A stretch of DNA of 64,000 nt from Carpediemonas membranifera (Eukaryota > Fornicata), in assembly GCA_019828565.1 (NCBI GenBank), contig JAHDYR010000005.1, positions 558,001-622,000 of the forward strand. Direction: 5' to 3'. A program made the position numbers and the translations under genes. Numbering within the stretch: the stretch's first letter is position 1; each line of letters starts with the position of its first letter. Below the pieces are notes generated by a model. It did not search any database. It was not told the DNA's origin and saw only the letters and a program-made list of their open reading frames with translations. Below, in pieces: positions 55,043 through 64,000 of this stretch.

Positions 55043-55891
55043 TCAGAAGCCCTGCAGACTGTCGTTGAGGAACTGCTCAGCGATGAGTCGCAGCGCCATG
55101 GGTTCGAGAGGGCCAAACTCCGAGACCACGTCGCTCTTCTCGTATGCGAACTCGATGCGACTGATCTCGGGGTCCGCGAGCAGCTTCTCCATGTCGAAGT
55201 CAGGTGGCAGCAGGCCCTGAGCGGCCCCGGATTCCACGAAGTCGATAAACTGCTCCTTGGTCTCCTCGGGTCCATAATCGCCCGCATGCTGGCCGTATGT
55301 GCCGATGAGCTCACCGCGCCAGACGTAGCTGTCCTCTACCCGCATTACAAAGGCCATGATGAGCTTCATGTGGACCTGGGCGGGGGTCAGGCCCTTGTAC
55401 CACCAGGACGGGTCGCCACTGCTGGCCTGCACCAGGGGAACATCCTTGGCCTTATGGATAGCGATGCCGCTCGTGCTTACCCTGGGCTTGAGGTCCTTCA
55501 GCATCATCGTAATCACGGGGTATGTCTTAGTGGCGCTCGCGGGGAGGGCGCTGAGGATATCATACGCCTCCTTGTAGCTCGAACGCTTGTCCAGGATGAT
55601 GGCAAGGCGGACCTGGGCTTTGAGGTTATCCGCCTGCACCGCAAGGCACTCGCGGACATCCTTCTCGGCCATCGGGAAGTCCTTGCGGAGAAGATAGAGT
55701 TGGGACCGGTTAAGGTACAACGTTGCCTTCAGATCATCGTCAGGGCACACCTTAATGCCGTCAGAGTAGTGCTTGAGCGCCAGGTCGAATCTCTTCTGCG
55801 CATAGGCCTTGTTTCCCTTTTCCTTCAAGGAAAATGCGAGAACGACGTCACTCTGGGCTGAATCGTCAGGGAGCTGAACTGGCTGCGACAT
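55043..55891 (-). CDS. TPR-repeat protein
   Basis: A 282-aa protein with three tetratricopeptide-like repeats at about residues 18-125 (LKEKGNKAYAQKRFDLALKHYSDGIKVCP, then LYLNRSQLYLLRKDF). The C-terminal half (DSYVWRGELIGTYG, EQFIDFVESGAAQGLLPPDF) resembles a domain seen in some MYND/TPR proteins; no function is proven. The chosen ATG lies 9 bp inside the junction with the right inverted arm. The frame stays open into the arm for 66 more codons without need. Its upstream region is therefore entirely duplicated sequence. Confidence 0.8.
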   Translation of the reverse strand: MSQPVQLPDDSAQSDVVLAFSLKEKGNKAYAQKRFDLALKHYSDGIKVCPDDDLKATLYLNRSQLYLLRKDFPMAEKDVRECLAVQADNLKAQVRLAIILDKRSSYKEAYDILSALPASATKTYPVITMMLKDLKPRVSTSGIAIHKAKDVPLVQASSGDPSWWYKGLTPAQVHMKLIMAFVMRVEDSYVWRGELIGTYGQHAGDYGPEETKEQFIDFVESGAAQGLLPPDFDMEKLLADPEISRIEFAYEKSDVVSEFGPLEPMALRLIAEQFLNDSLQGF

Positions 55892-55899
55892 TAATGCGG

Positions 55900-57231
55900 C
55901 TGATCGAGGGATGCAGATGAGACGTCCTTGCGCAGGATTGCGTCCGAGTCGCCACGAGTGAGTTGCGTGGCGGGGACAGTAACAACGCGCCCTAGACCAA
56001 GCCGATCGACGTCCCATGCCGTTTCTGAGAGGTGGAATGCTCGCGCGAGTGACAGCGACCTCGAACGCCTGCCCAGCGTGCAAAACCATGACACGCCCGC
56101 ACGCCGATAAACAGCCTTACTCCCGCACATTCCACACGCAAACAGAATCACTCGGTGCCGACGCATGCCCAGCTCCTGTCACAGGACCATCACTGGCACC
56201 TGCGCGCGCCGATCAATGTGCACTTTAGGTCACACTTCGAAACGCATCGGCAGGTGTCGGAGCCGTTTCGGACCTGACCGGATCGCGAGACGAGGATTTA
56301 CCCGGGTCTGTCATAAGAGCTCGGGGAAGCCACCCGAAGTAAATACTCGCCCCCCCCCCATTTTGGTTGGACTTAAGAGGAGGGCTCTCTGTTATAGAGC
56401 CACACTTTGTGGACCGCACGCCGCGCCACAGGACGGCAAAAGCTCTCGTCGCCTCGCGCTCAGCACTGCCGTCCCAGTTGCCACCGCCCTCGGGGCCTGC
56501 TGGCTGCTGTGTTCCCACCCTCGCCCGATCCAGCCCTCACCATCGACCTGGGGCCGCCGATTCCTCGCGCGGTACCATGCCGAAGGGCTGCTCAACTGGG
56601 ACAGTGCCTTCCACACGCTCAACTTCGTTCGCTGCGGCCACGATTGCTCGTTGACAGCGTATAGCCGGCCAGATGCTATGCCGGCTGGCGCGGTGGGCGG
56701 AGGTGTGCGCGGCGCGGAGACACGCGGGGGCAGCATTATCGCACAGCCAGGCGTCGAAGGGTGCGGCAGGAGGCGGGCGGGGCCGGCAGACCGCCTGCTG
56801 CGCGGCTGCACCCGCCGCTGTGGCGTGGCCTTTCCTGGCAAAACGCCGATCGTGCGCATGAGAAGGCAGGACGCGGCGGAAGGCTGGCACTGCACCAATA
56901 GACGTTGACTGCTCGCGTGCAGCGGCCATCTAACGGGGCACTCGCTGTATCCTGCTCAGCGCCTTCACGAACGCCTCTGCGAACGCGCCCTGACACGACA
57001 GAACTGCCCGCAGCCGGAATAACCGACAGAAAATGCTTTTGCTCAGACTATACACGCTCATGAGGGTTGCACGTACCGTGAACCGCGTCCACGCGCTCCC
57101 CGGCAAGCTTCGTCGCCGCCGATGAGGCTGGCACACGACCTCAACAGTAAACAGCGCTTTGCGATGGCTCATGTGTGCTCTATGCCGCTTTCTGGTGGCC
57201 ACAGCAGCAGAAATGCGGCGCAAGTGGGTCG
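55900..57231 (-). repeat. Right arm of the inverted duplication (contains the A-B insertion)
   Basis: Reverse complement of 50695-51787 plus 240 bp at 56174-56413. The inner edge is 9 bp upstream of the TPR start codon; the outer edge is 54 bp from the 3' end of the FCP1-like gene. The spacer between arms is 4112 bp. Confidence 0.9.
56174..56413 (+). mobile_element. Solo A-B repeat of the PAT-type retrotransposon
   Basis: A 240-bp unit: A (56174-56254), ~100-bp middle, B (56357-56413). It equals 48056-48292 of the full element apart from a longer C-run (10 versus 7 C) and one T-to-C change in B. The left inverted arm has the same host sequence uninterrupted (GCCCAGC joined to CCGCACG), so the boundaries are exact and no target bases were duplicated. 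It could result from A1 x A2 recombination within an inserted element. Confidence 0.9.
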
Positions 57232-57285
57232 AGATTGGCTAAGCGTTTACAAGGTGCATCAAGCTAGGCTCTAGGGGCCAATAAA

Positions 57286-58032
57286 CTACACGTTATCGCG
57301 GAGGAGCTGCTCCACACGGGCCAGCTCTGCGTCCCCCAGCCCCACCGACGCCCTGCTGCGACCAGCGCTACCCCCGCTGGCCTCAGCGAACCAGGGCGAC
57401 ACGATGATGCTACCGATTGGGTTCCACAGGAACGCATAGGCCCGCTCGTCAATGGAGATGACGCGATCGTACCCCAGGGGGTTGAACATGCTCGTAGGCT
57501 TGATAAAGTGCGACCGCAGGCCGGCCTTGGTGAGGCGTCGGTGTCGGATTGCGAAGGTCCGATCGAGTGTCGCGATCACGTTGTTGCCCGAATCACCGAA
57601 CACACACCGCACCGCCGTGGCCAGTGCATCCGCGTTGAGGGTCGACCAGACCGCGATGTCGAACCCCAGCTCGCCGAGTGCCGTTAGCAGCTGGTCGACC
57701 CCGGGCCTGAGGGCGGGGGGCTGCTGGGTCGGGTCCAGGAGGACGTGGCGGACCTCGAGGACGGCCAACTTGGTCGAGGCCTTCTTCTGCAGGATGGACT
57801 GCTGTTCGATCATTACTCGGAACTGCTTACTGCGGGGACCAAAGCCCGAGTCGTTCGTCGGGCGGGGGGCAGGGAAGCAGTGTTCCAGCCGCTCCACGAA
57901 ATGGATGTCGGGCTCATCGTTGAACGTCACACTGCGGGTGCGGCGTAGTTCGCACTTGCTCTGCTTTTCTGCACTCTTTCGTGGTTCGCTGTTCGAAGGG
58001 GCCTTCAGAATCGAGTTCATCTCTTTCCCCAT
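57286..58032 (-). CDS. FCP1/SCP-like (NLI-interacting factor) protein lacking catalytic aspartates
   Basis: A 248-aa protein with the fold outline of an FCP1-type HAD phosphatase: ALRPGVDQLLTALGELGFDIAVWSTLNADALATAV corresponds to the R-P-x-x-x-F-L..vW-T-a segment. The nucleophile motif DLDETL is replaced by VLEVRHVLLD, so both catalytic Asp are absent. VISIDERAYAFLWNPIGSIIVSPWF corresponds to the later D-D and N-N-I segment. Probably a pseudophosphatase that binds rather than dephosphorylates phosphoproteins. The family call is moderate. Confidence 0.65.
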   Translation of the reverse strand: MGKEMNSILKAPSNSEPRKSAEKQSKCELRRTRSVTFNDEPDIHFVERLEHCFPAPRPTNDSGFGPRSKQFRVMIEQQSILQKKASTKLAVLEVRHVLLDPTQQPPALRPGVDQLLTALGELGFDIAVWSTLNADALATAVRCVFGDSGNNVIATLDRTFAIRHRRLTKAGLRSHFIKPTSMFNPLGYDRVISIDERAYAFLWNPIGSIIVSPWFAEASGGSAGRSRASVGLGDAELARVEQLLRDNV

Positions 58033-58319
58033 GCGATTATTGCTGTTGATTGTTTCGCGTTGCGGTCTCTCAGCGCTATCTGTAGCAGATTCCCATGCGA
58101 ACTGTGAGTCCAGCTTACAGCGGTGCCGTGACTGAGCAAGATGAGACTGTAAACAGCACTATTACGAGCATAAGGCCCGTTCAAAGGAGATGTAGTGTCA
58201 AATGGGCCCACAGGCACCCATCACCATGTCCAACGTTCTGAACCATAAGCGGAACTCGCCCGCTGAGTGGATCAATTTGAACCTCAAGCACAGTATAAAG
58301 GCAACACTTACCGCATTGT

Positions 58320-61163
58320 TTACCGCGCCTTGCGCTTACCAGGCCCCACAGCCTCCTTCTCGGCGACCCTGGTCCGGCTGATGGCGTGCATCGCCCGGAG
58401 CCCGGCGACGTTGACCCCGACAGTCTCGCGGCGTCGGGCCAGCTGTGCCCGACCCGCCTTCTGGATGTCATTGAGCAGCTTGCGGGTGTCGTCGTTGAGT
58501 CTAAACTGCTCCTGGTGGTGTTGCAGCATCATGAGCACCATGACCAGGCCGGGCTCGACCCCGGACCCGGCCCGCACCCAGTCCAGCACGTACTGCAGCA
58601 CAGAGGTGGCCAGACCGAGGGGGAGGTGGCTGATGACCGTCTCCCGGTTGGCCGGCGTGATCTGATCCCATCGGAACCGGACGTACCCGGCCGGGGACCG
58701 GCCTAGGAGTATAGGCGAGTCCATGTCCCCTGAGGCTACAAGAGCGTCGGCCTGCTGGATGCTCTCCTGGAAGATGTCGGACGCATCGAGGGACGAGATG
58801 TTGTCGACACGCACCCGGGCCGCGAACTGCCCCACCGCACGCAGCCCGCCGACTGCCCGCTTCCGCATCTCCTCCTCCTCCTCGAGGGCCTGCTGCTCGA
58901 GCCTCAGGTCGTCCAGGACGACGGGAGTCTCCGACTCCACCCAGAGTCGAATAGACCGGTCCTCGCCGGCCGTGACGACGACGCGGCCCGTGTGGAGGAC
59001 GGTCATCGCACGGACGGGGGCGTCGTGGCCGTACAGCCGCTGGTACTCGGTGAACCCGTCGGCGTCCCACAGCCGGAGCACGCCCTCGCCCCCGGCCGAC
59101 GCGACGTGGTGGGTGCCAGGGAGGAAGCAGACCGCGAACACGGCCTTGAGGGCGTTGAACGACTTGAGACACTCACCCGTGCGGGGGTCCCACAGGTTGA
59201 CCCGACGATCCTGCGACCCGGTCGCCAGCAGGTCCCCGTCGCTGCTGTAGTCCATCGCCTGCACCGGCGTCGTCTGCCGGCCGTACAGCGTCAGACGGGG
59301 CTGTAGACTGGTCACGCCGTCCTCCTCGACCGGGGCGGCGATACGGACGGTGCCGTCGAGCAGGGCGATGGCGACGGCACCCCTACTGGATACAGCGAGG
59401 GCCGTCACGGGGTCGGTCACGCGGTACTCCCACGCCAGCGCCAGGCCGTGTGTCTCGACGCCCTTGTGCACGCGACGCTCGACCACCCACTTCCGGACGC
59501 TGTTGTCGGCACTCCCGCTGACGAACCCGTCCGCGGTGGGAACGAGAGAGCTGACCCTGCCGTTGTGGGCCTTGCCATCGTCCAGGGGCCAGACGGTGTC
59601 GAGGGTCGCGGCGCTGACGAGACGCACGTGGCCCTCCTCGAACCCCACCGCAACGTGGGACGAGTCAGGGGTGAAGGCGACGTTGAGCGCCTTGCCGGAG
59701 CTGAACGAGACGGTTCCCCTCAGCCGGCCGAGCCCCGTGTCGCCGAGGGACCACAGCCGCAGTTCCCGGGCGCTGATCGTCGCGGCCAGCGTGCCCTGGG
59801 GCGCGACGGCCACACCACTGATGGTGGCACGGTGACCCTGTCGGGAGAGCCCATCGAGGTCGGTCTCCTCGAAGTCCAGGCGCCTGTCGCCGTCCTCCTC
59901 GACCTCCTCCACCTGCAGCCGCTGGTTCTTGGTGATCTTAAAGTGCACCGTCGTTCTTGTGACGCTGTTGCGGTCAGTGGCGAGGTAGGCGGTGGCGGTC
60001 GCACGCTGATGCCTCATGACCATCGTCGTCGCCGCCCCGTTCAGCTTCTCTCTCGTCTCCAGCTTCAACCGGCGGCCGGGCGCGGGGTCGATAAGCCCAG
60101 CCTCCGCCTCGTCCAGCAGCTCGCTGTCGGGCCGGGCGTCGTCCGGGCGGCGTGTGACCTTGGGGTCGACGAGCTGCAGCAGGTCCAGCCCCTGTTCCCG
60201 TGTCACAGAGAGCAGGGTGGCGGGGCCGGCACCGCTGACGGCCATGGCCACGACCCTGCCGCTGCTGAGGGTGCAGGGGACGGGCATGACGTCGACAATG
60301 GCCCCTGCCCTCTCTGGGGCGTCGTCCAGCGTGGACCGGGCCCGCTTGGCCGAGGCGGGGAGCTCGATGCGGTGGAGCTGCAGGTCCCTGTCGGTCTCGC
60401 TGCCGGTGAGCACGTAATGGCGGGTGTGGTGGGTCTGGACGTCCTTCCCGCCCCTCTTGGAGTTGACCGTGAACCGGGCTGTGAACACCGCGGCCGCAGT
60501 AACCCCGCTCATGTGCACAGTGGCCTTGGTGGCGACACACCGCTCGGGCTGAACCGCAATGTCCCACAGCTTGAGGGCGCGGTCCCGGGAGCCGCTAAGG
60601 ATCGTCGTCGGCGTCACGAAGCGCACCACATGCACCTTGTCGGTGTGGCCGACGAGTCTAGCCTGCCCAGGCTGGTCTGGGTTGCCTAGGTCCCACAGAA
60701 TGATGTCGCCATTCATAGAGGCCGACACCAGGCGGGTCCCGTCGGGGGAGAACGCGAGGTCCAGCACCCGGGAGACGTGCATCGAGAACAAGTGACGTTC
60801 CTCAAAGCAGAAACCACACGCATTGTCGCTGGGCGTGGCCTCAACCATCCTGATCGTGCCTCGGTCATAGCCAACGGCGAAAAGGGCGTTCGAATCACTC
60901 TTGGGGTCACTTGGAAGCCACATACGAACAATAGAGACAGTCTCACGCCCCTCTGAGAAACTGGCAACCTCTGTAGAAGTCTGCAGGTCCCAGGCAATCA
61001 ACTTCTTGAGCGCACCGGTCACCAGAAATGACTTCTTCGCCTTACCTTCACCCCGTGTGTACAGACAGGGATTAGACGAAGAAACGACGCCAAACTCATC
61101 CTCTTGAGCGAAGCTCAAGTACTGTCTGGCCACCATTTCCCTTTCGCGCAGATTAAGACCCAT
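58320..61163 (-). CDS. WDR3/UTP12 (DIP2), UTP-B subunit of the SSU processome
   Basis: A 947-aa nucleolar protein needed for 18S rRNA processing. Two WD40 propellers span about residues 10-730 (LAFSPDGTRLVSASMNGDIILWDLG, LSGSRDRALKLWDIA, MDYSSDGDLLATGSQDRRVNLWDP, VVTAGEDRSIRLW). The C-terminal Utp12 domain follows, ending with RETVGVNVAGLRAMHAISRTR, the counterpart of the conserved V-G-x-N-x-A-G-L stretch of WDR3. The lysine/arginine end is typical. The start MGLN is supported by MGL in other WDR3 proteins, but the ATG at 61136 is possible. Divergent from ODAD2, 126 bp apart. Confidence 0.88.
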   Translation of the reverse strand: MGLNLREREMVARQYLSFAQEDEFGVVSSSNPCLYTRGEGKAKKSFLVTGALKKLIAWDLQTSTEVASFSEGRETVSIVRMWLPSDPKSDSNALFAVGYDRGTIRMVEATPSDNACGFCFEERHLFSMHVSRVLDLAFSPDGTRLVSASMNGDIILWDLGNPDQPGQARLVGHTDKVHVVRFVTPTTILSGSRDRALKLWDIAVQPERCVATKATVHMSGVTAAAVFTARFTVNSKRGGKDVQTHHTRHYVLTGSETDRDLQLHRIELPASAKRARSTLDDAPERAGAIVDVMPVPCTLSSGRVVAMAVSGAGPATLLSVTREQGLDLLQLVDPKVTRRPDDARPDSELLDEAEAGLIDPAPGRRLKLETREKLNGAATTMVMRHQRATATAYLATDRNSVTRTTVHFKITKNQRLQVEEVEEDGDRRLDFEETDLDGLSRQGHRATISGVAVAPQGTLAATISARELRLWSLGDTGLGRLRGTVSFSSGKALNVAFTPDSSHVAVGFEEGHVRLVSAATLDTVWPLDDGKAHNGRVSSLVPTADGFVSGSADNSVRKWVVERRVHKGVETHGLALAWEYRVTDPVTALAVSSRGAVAIALLDGTVRIAAPVEEDGVTSLQPRLTLYGRQTTPVQAMDYSSDGDLLATGSQDRRVNLWDPRTGECLKSFNALKAVFAVCFLPGTHHVASAGGEGVLRLWDADGFTEYQRLYGHDAPVRAMTVLHTGRVVVTAGEDRSIRLWVESETPVVLDDLRLEQQALEEEEEMRKRAVGGLRAVGQFAARVRVDNISSLDASDIFQESIQQADALVASGDMDSPILLGRSPAGYVRFRWDQITPANRETVISHLPLGLATSVLQYVLDWVRAGSGVEPGLVMVLMMLQHHQEQFRLNDDTRKLLNDIQKAGRAQLARRRETVGVNVAGLRAMHAISRTRVAEKEAVGPGKRKAR

Positions 61164-61289
61164 GTCGATGATCCGGGCCGAAAACGCGTTTACCGCATGT
61201 GTTGGGGGCAGCCAGTGCCCCATCTTCCCCGTTGGGTGGCCTGCAGACATTTTTGGGCGAAATCCTTGGTAGTTCAAACACAACGAACA

Positions 61290-63452
61290 ATGAATGAAAA
61301 GGCCTCCAGCTCGCACGTGACGCCTGTAATGAGGTCACTTAGCGTTATAACTGAAGGACCGATGCGCCGTAGATCGATTTCGCCGGCGCCGAAGAGTGCC
61401 ACAGATCAGTCCCACGCCAAGTTTTCCCTATCCGCCAGCTCCTCGTCTGAAATGCGGCGTAACAGCACGGCAGCGATGCTCCAGCAGCTGCGAAGGAACA
61501 GCATGCTTATGACCGGCGTGATCAGCCCGTCAGCGAGGTCTGAGACGCCCCAGAGCGACGTGCCCCAGAGCCCTGTCCAAGAGGAGCTCCACTCCGACAA
61601 CGACGGCGACAACCTCGCAGAGGAGAGCAAGGTACGCGAGGCAGTGCGGGCGTCGATCGAGGGTCTGCGGGAGAAGGACAAGCGGGCGAACCCGTACACG
61701 AAGCTCGTCGGCACTCTGGGCGAGGGGGGAACGAAGGCCAGTACTCTGGTGGCCCTCAGCACCCTGCAGGCCTCAGACTTCACCCAGAGCCGCAACCAAG
61801 CACTGTTCCTGCATGCGGATGGGCTGAAGCGACTGGTCCGCATGATCGGGTCGAGTGACGACGTCAAGGCAAGGGTCGAGGCCCTTACCCTCATGGCCGC
61901 ACTGGCCCAGACGCCTGAGATGCGGACTTCCATCATCGACCAGGACGGCATGGAGACCGTCGTGGCGCTGCTGGGGGACGAGCGGACTCCCGCCCCCGTC
62001 ATCGATAGGGCCTTGGCCGTGACGGCAGAGTGTGCCGTGCAGCACAGCCTGCGCCGCGAGGTCCGCCTGAAACATGGCCTACCCCTCGTGCTCGGATTCC
62101 TCAAGCCCAAGTCGAAGCGCCATGCCACGCTGCCCCTCGAGGCGTCCCGGGCGATGGCGGCGCTGCTCGAGTCCAAGGCCAACCGGTCTGTGGTGATCGG
62201 GCTGGGCGGGGTGGCTACGATCACGGGGCTGGCCAACGGGGCCATGCATGACCTCACAGACGAGCGGAAGCAGGTCGTCGCCCACTGCATGCGGTGTCTG
62301 CGCCAGTTCATCGTGACCCACCCCGACGCCCTCTCCTCCACCGCTGTCAGCGACACCGTGCTCAGCGTGCTCAGTCAGGTCGACTACCCCCCGGCCCTCG
62401 AGCACGCTGCGGCCCTCATGGCCGACCTCTCGAAGCACACCGAGGTCCAGGGCATCGTACACCGCAGCAAGGGCGTGTCGTCGCTGTGCAGGCTGGTTGA
62501 CCGGCCCGGCCCCCTGACGTCCCAGGCGCTGACGGCGCTGACCCACCTCGCCGAGTACCCGCCCAACCGGAAGGCCATGATCCAGAACAAGCTGCCCCCC
62601 ACCCTCGCCTCCCTGCTCAAGCACCACGACGAGGTGCTCGTCGGCAACGCCGCGCTGCTAATCTCCGCGCTCGCCCAGAACGAGGAGGGCCGGAACGCCA
62701 TCAAGCGGTCCGGCAGCCTCTCGATGCTCGTCGGCCACCTCAAGGCGATCAACCCAAAGCTCCTCAGCGACGTCTCGACTGCCCTGGCAACGATGGGACG
62801 CGACCCAAAGGCTGCCGACGAGATCGTCAAGGCGGACGGCATCCGGCTGCTGTGGTCCCTGCTGAAGATGGAGGACCCCGCTGTCGTCGCCGCAGCGGCC
62901 TCTGCCCTCGTGCCGCTGCTCGAGCCCGTCGCCCGCAGCGCCATGGTCGGCCGCACCTTCCACGGCGGGCCCTTCATCGTGGCTTCGTTGTTCAAGAGCA
63001 CGAACGAGGCCGTGCTGGGCTATGCCTGCGCCCTCGTGTCGCAGCTGGTGAAGGACCCTGAGAACTGCCTGATCATGACCGAGCTTGGGGTTATTGATGA
63101 TCTCTGCAGATTGGTCCGTATCACAAAATCTGATCTGATACGGCAGCATGCGGCGAATGCTCTGGGCTATATGGCCGATTCTGGGTCTAACCGCGAGTAC
63201 ATCGGCCAGCAGGACGTGCTGCAGCCGCTGGTCCGCTTCCTCACGGACACAGCAGACGAGGCGGTTCACAGGGCAACCGCCCACGCCCTCAGCAGCCTCG
63301 CGTCGAACGCGGACAACGCCATGGTGCTGCGGGACGTCGGGGCGCACATCCCGCTGGTGAAGCTGATGGCGTGCGACGACGAGGTCGCCCAGATGGCGGC
63401 GGCCGACGCTGTGCGGCAGCTCAGGATCCACTACGTCGCCAGGATGCACTAA
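61290..63452 (+). CDS. ODAD2 (ARMC4)-like armadillo protein of the outer-dynein-arm docking complex
   Basis: A 720-aa protein. The first ~130 residues are Ser-rich and disordered. From about 150 to the end there are ~12 armadillo repeats. The C-terminal part aligns by eye with ARMC4: GIRLLWSLLKMEDPAVVAAAASAL, GPFIVASLFKSTNEAVLGYACALVSQLVKDPENCLIMTELGVIDDL, HRATAHALSSLASNADNAMVLRDVGAHIPLVKLM. In other species ARMC4 anchors outer dynein arms. Other ARM proteins are possible, but this C-terminal wording is distinctive. Its start is the first ATG past the WDR3 promoter. Confidence 0.78.
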   Translation: MNEKASSSHVTPVMRSLSVITEGPMRRRSISPAPKSATDQSHAKFSLSASSSSEMRRNSTAAMLQQLRRNSMLMTGVISPSARSETPQSDVPQSPVQEELHSDNDGDNLAEESKVREAVRASIEGLREKDKRANPYTKLVGTLGEGGTKASTLVALSTLQASDFTQSRNQALFLHADGLKRLVRMIGSSDDVKARVEALTLMAALAQTPEMRTSIIDQDGMETVVALLGDERTPAPVIDRALAVTAECAVQHSLRREVRLKHGLPLVLGFLKPKSKRHATLPLEASRAMAALLESKANRSVVIGLGGVATITGLANGAMHDLTDERKQVVAHCMRCLRQFIVTHPDALSSTAVSDTVLSVLSQVDYPPALEHAAALMADLSKHTEVQGIVHRSKGVSSLCRLVDRPGPLTSQALTALTHLAEYPPNRKAMIQNKLPPTLASLLKHHDEVLVGNAALLISALAQNEEGRNAIKRSGSLSMLVGHLKAINPKLLSDVSTALATMGRDPKAADEIVKADGIRLLWSLLKMEDPAVVAAAASALVPLLEPVARSAMVGRTFHGGPFIVASLFKSTNEAVLGYACALVSQLVKDPENCLIMTELGVIDDLCRLVRITKSDLIRQHAANALGYMADSGSNREYIGQQDVLQPLVRFLTDTADEAVHRATAHALSSLASNADNAMVLRDVGAHIPLVKLMACDDEVAQMAAADAVRQLRIHYVARMH

Positions 63453-63500
63453 TTACTGACTAAATATCGGATAGGCACCGTATTTACTATGCGGGTCGAC

Positions 63501-64000
63501 TCACTCGACGGTCTCTGCCATCTCTATGGCGGCCCACTCGATCTCTGGCAGCTCGACCAGCTCTCCAAGGTCTGCGACGAGCGTCCTGAGTCCCTTCACA
63601 CACTCGACGTGGAAGGGAACACGATCGGGCGGGACGATGGCCTTGCCGACCTTGAGCGTCTCGAAGGACACCGTGACGAGCTCCACCAACCGAGTCTTGA
63701 GGTCAGCAAGCCTCTCATCCCCGTCAGGAGACTTCAGGAACGCCCTCGCCGTCTCCGCCGGCCCGGCGTTGACCTGGACCCGGACGGACCCTGCGACGAT
63801 GATCTGGAGCGAGTCGATCTCTGGGGGCTCGCGTTCAGCCTCGCCCCGCAGCTTAGCGATCTGTGCCTCAAGCGTGCTGATGGACGTCTGGAGGGGGTCG
63901 ATCGTCAGCGAGAACTTCGCCTCTACGACAGACCGCTTGCTGATGGCCGGCAGCGACACGGTCGTGCGTAGCACGGTGAGGATCGACCCTAGATTACTCG
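63501..64000 (-). CDS. DOCK-family guanine nucleotide exchange factor, 3' end only
   Basis: The frame runs off the window edge. The visible ~166 residues are the end of a DHR-2 (DOCKER) domain, which activates Rac/Cdc42-type GTPases. LQIIVAGSVRVQVNAGPAETARAFL is the hallmark L-Q-x-x-L-x-G-S-V-x-x-x-V-N-x-G-P motif, whose Val acts as nucleotide sensor in known DOCK proteins. The preceding ISKRSVVEAKFSLTIDPLQTSISTLEAQIAKL and the following helical tail also fit. Convergent with ODAD2, 48 bp apart. Confidence 0.85.
   Translation of the reverse strand, partial: SNLGSILTVLRTTVSLPAISKRSVVEAKFSLTIDPLQTSISTLEAQIAKLRGEAEREPPEIDSLQIIVAGSVRVQVNAGPAETARAFLKSPDGDERLADLKTRLVELVTVSFETLKVGKAIVPPDRVPFHVECVKGLRTLVADLGELVELPEIEWAAIEMAETVE

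Noticed and set aside
56174-56413. Solo LTR or MITE
   Set aside because: No terminal inverted repeats and no target duplication at the empty site; the unit matches A2-to-B2 of the local DIRS-type element.
1-64000. CRISPR array or bacterial operon organisation
   Set aside because: No regularly spaced repeats, and the gene content is eukaryotic throughout.

Overview
This window is nuclear DNA from a compact, GC-rich protist genome. The genes are eukaryotic (AP-complex beta-adaptin, NOP56, topoisomerase II, a cullin, eIF3d, DBP5, WDR3/UTP12, eS17, FG nucleoporin). They are packed head to tail on both strands with short spacers and are nearly intron-free. Cilium genes (CFAP57, ODAD2/ARMC4, a TTLL3/8-like glycylase relative) show a flagellated cell, and an RNF212/Zip3-like RING protein suggests meiotic capacity. 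Divergent sequences, tiny introns and reduced or catalytically dead paralogues would fit a free-living fornicate metamonad such as a Carpediemonas relative. That placement is inference; no marker here proves it.

Layout: 150-3338 beta-adaptin and a GARP/Myb factor. 3739-7011 FG nucleoporin and a Fanzor (eukaryotic TnpB) remnant between short direct repeats. 7231-15826 helical-repeat protein, NOP56, topoisomerase II. 16084-24000 AN1 zinc finger, uracil phosphoribosyltransferase, CaMKK-like kinase, cullin, coiled-coil protein. 24443-29410 ankyrin protein, TTLL, DBP5. 29780-36519 a bacterial-style PAS histidine kinase, a YbaK-domain protein, a membrane protein, a TMEM62-like phosphoesterase. 37219-37418 tRNA-Asp and tRNA-Leu. 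38020-44191 a kinesin-like pseudo-motor and CFAP57. 44593-48292 an intact PAT-type DIRS (tyrosine-recombinase) retrotransposon next to tRNA-Ile. 48814-50464 RNF212-like gene and eS17. 50695-57231 a 1.09 kb inverted duplication flanking a decayed gene, eIF3d and a TPR protein. 57286-64000 FCP1-like pseudophosphatase, WDR3, ODAD2 and the 3' end of a DOCK-family gene.

Three genes need introns of 31, 33 and 34 nt to be read correctly (beta-adaptin, DBP5, RNF212-like). All three donors fit GTWTGTTYC. DBP5 and eIF3d share a ~48 bp element just upstream of their start codons, visible at DBP5 only after its hidden first exon is placed.

The most striking structure is the retrotransposon. It has the split-repeat order A1-ORFs-B1-A2-B2, with gag-like, RT-RNase H and tyrosine recombinase genes all bearing their key residues. 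A 240 bp solo A-B copy lies 8 kb away in one arm of the inverted duplication. The other arm, otherwise differing by one base, is its empty site and shows exact boundaries with no target-site duplication.
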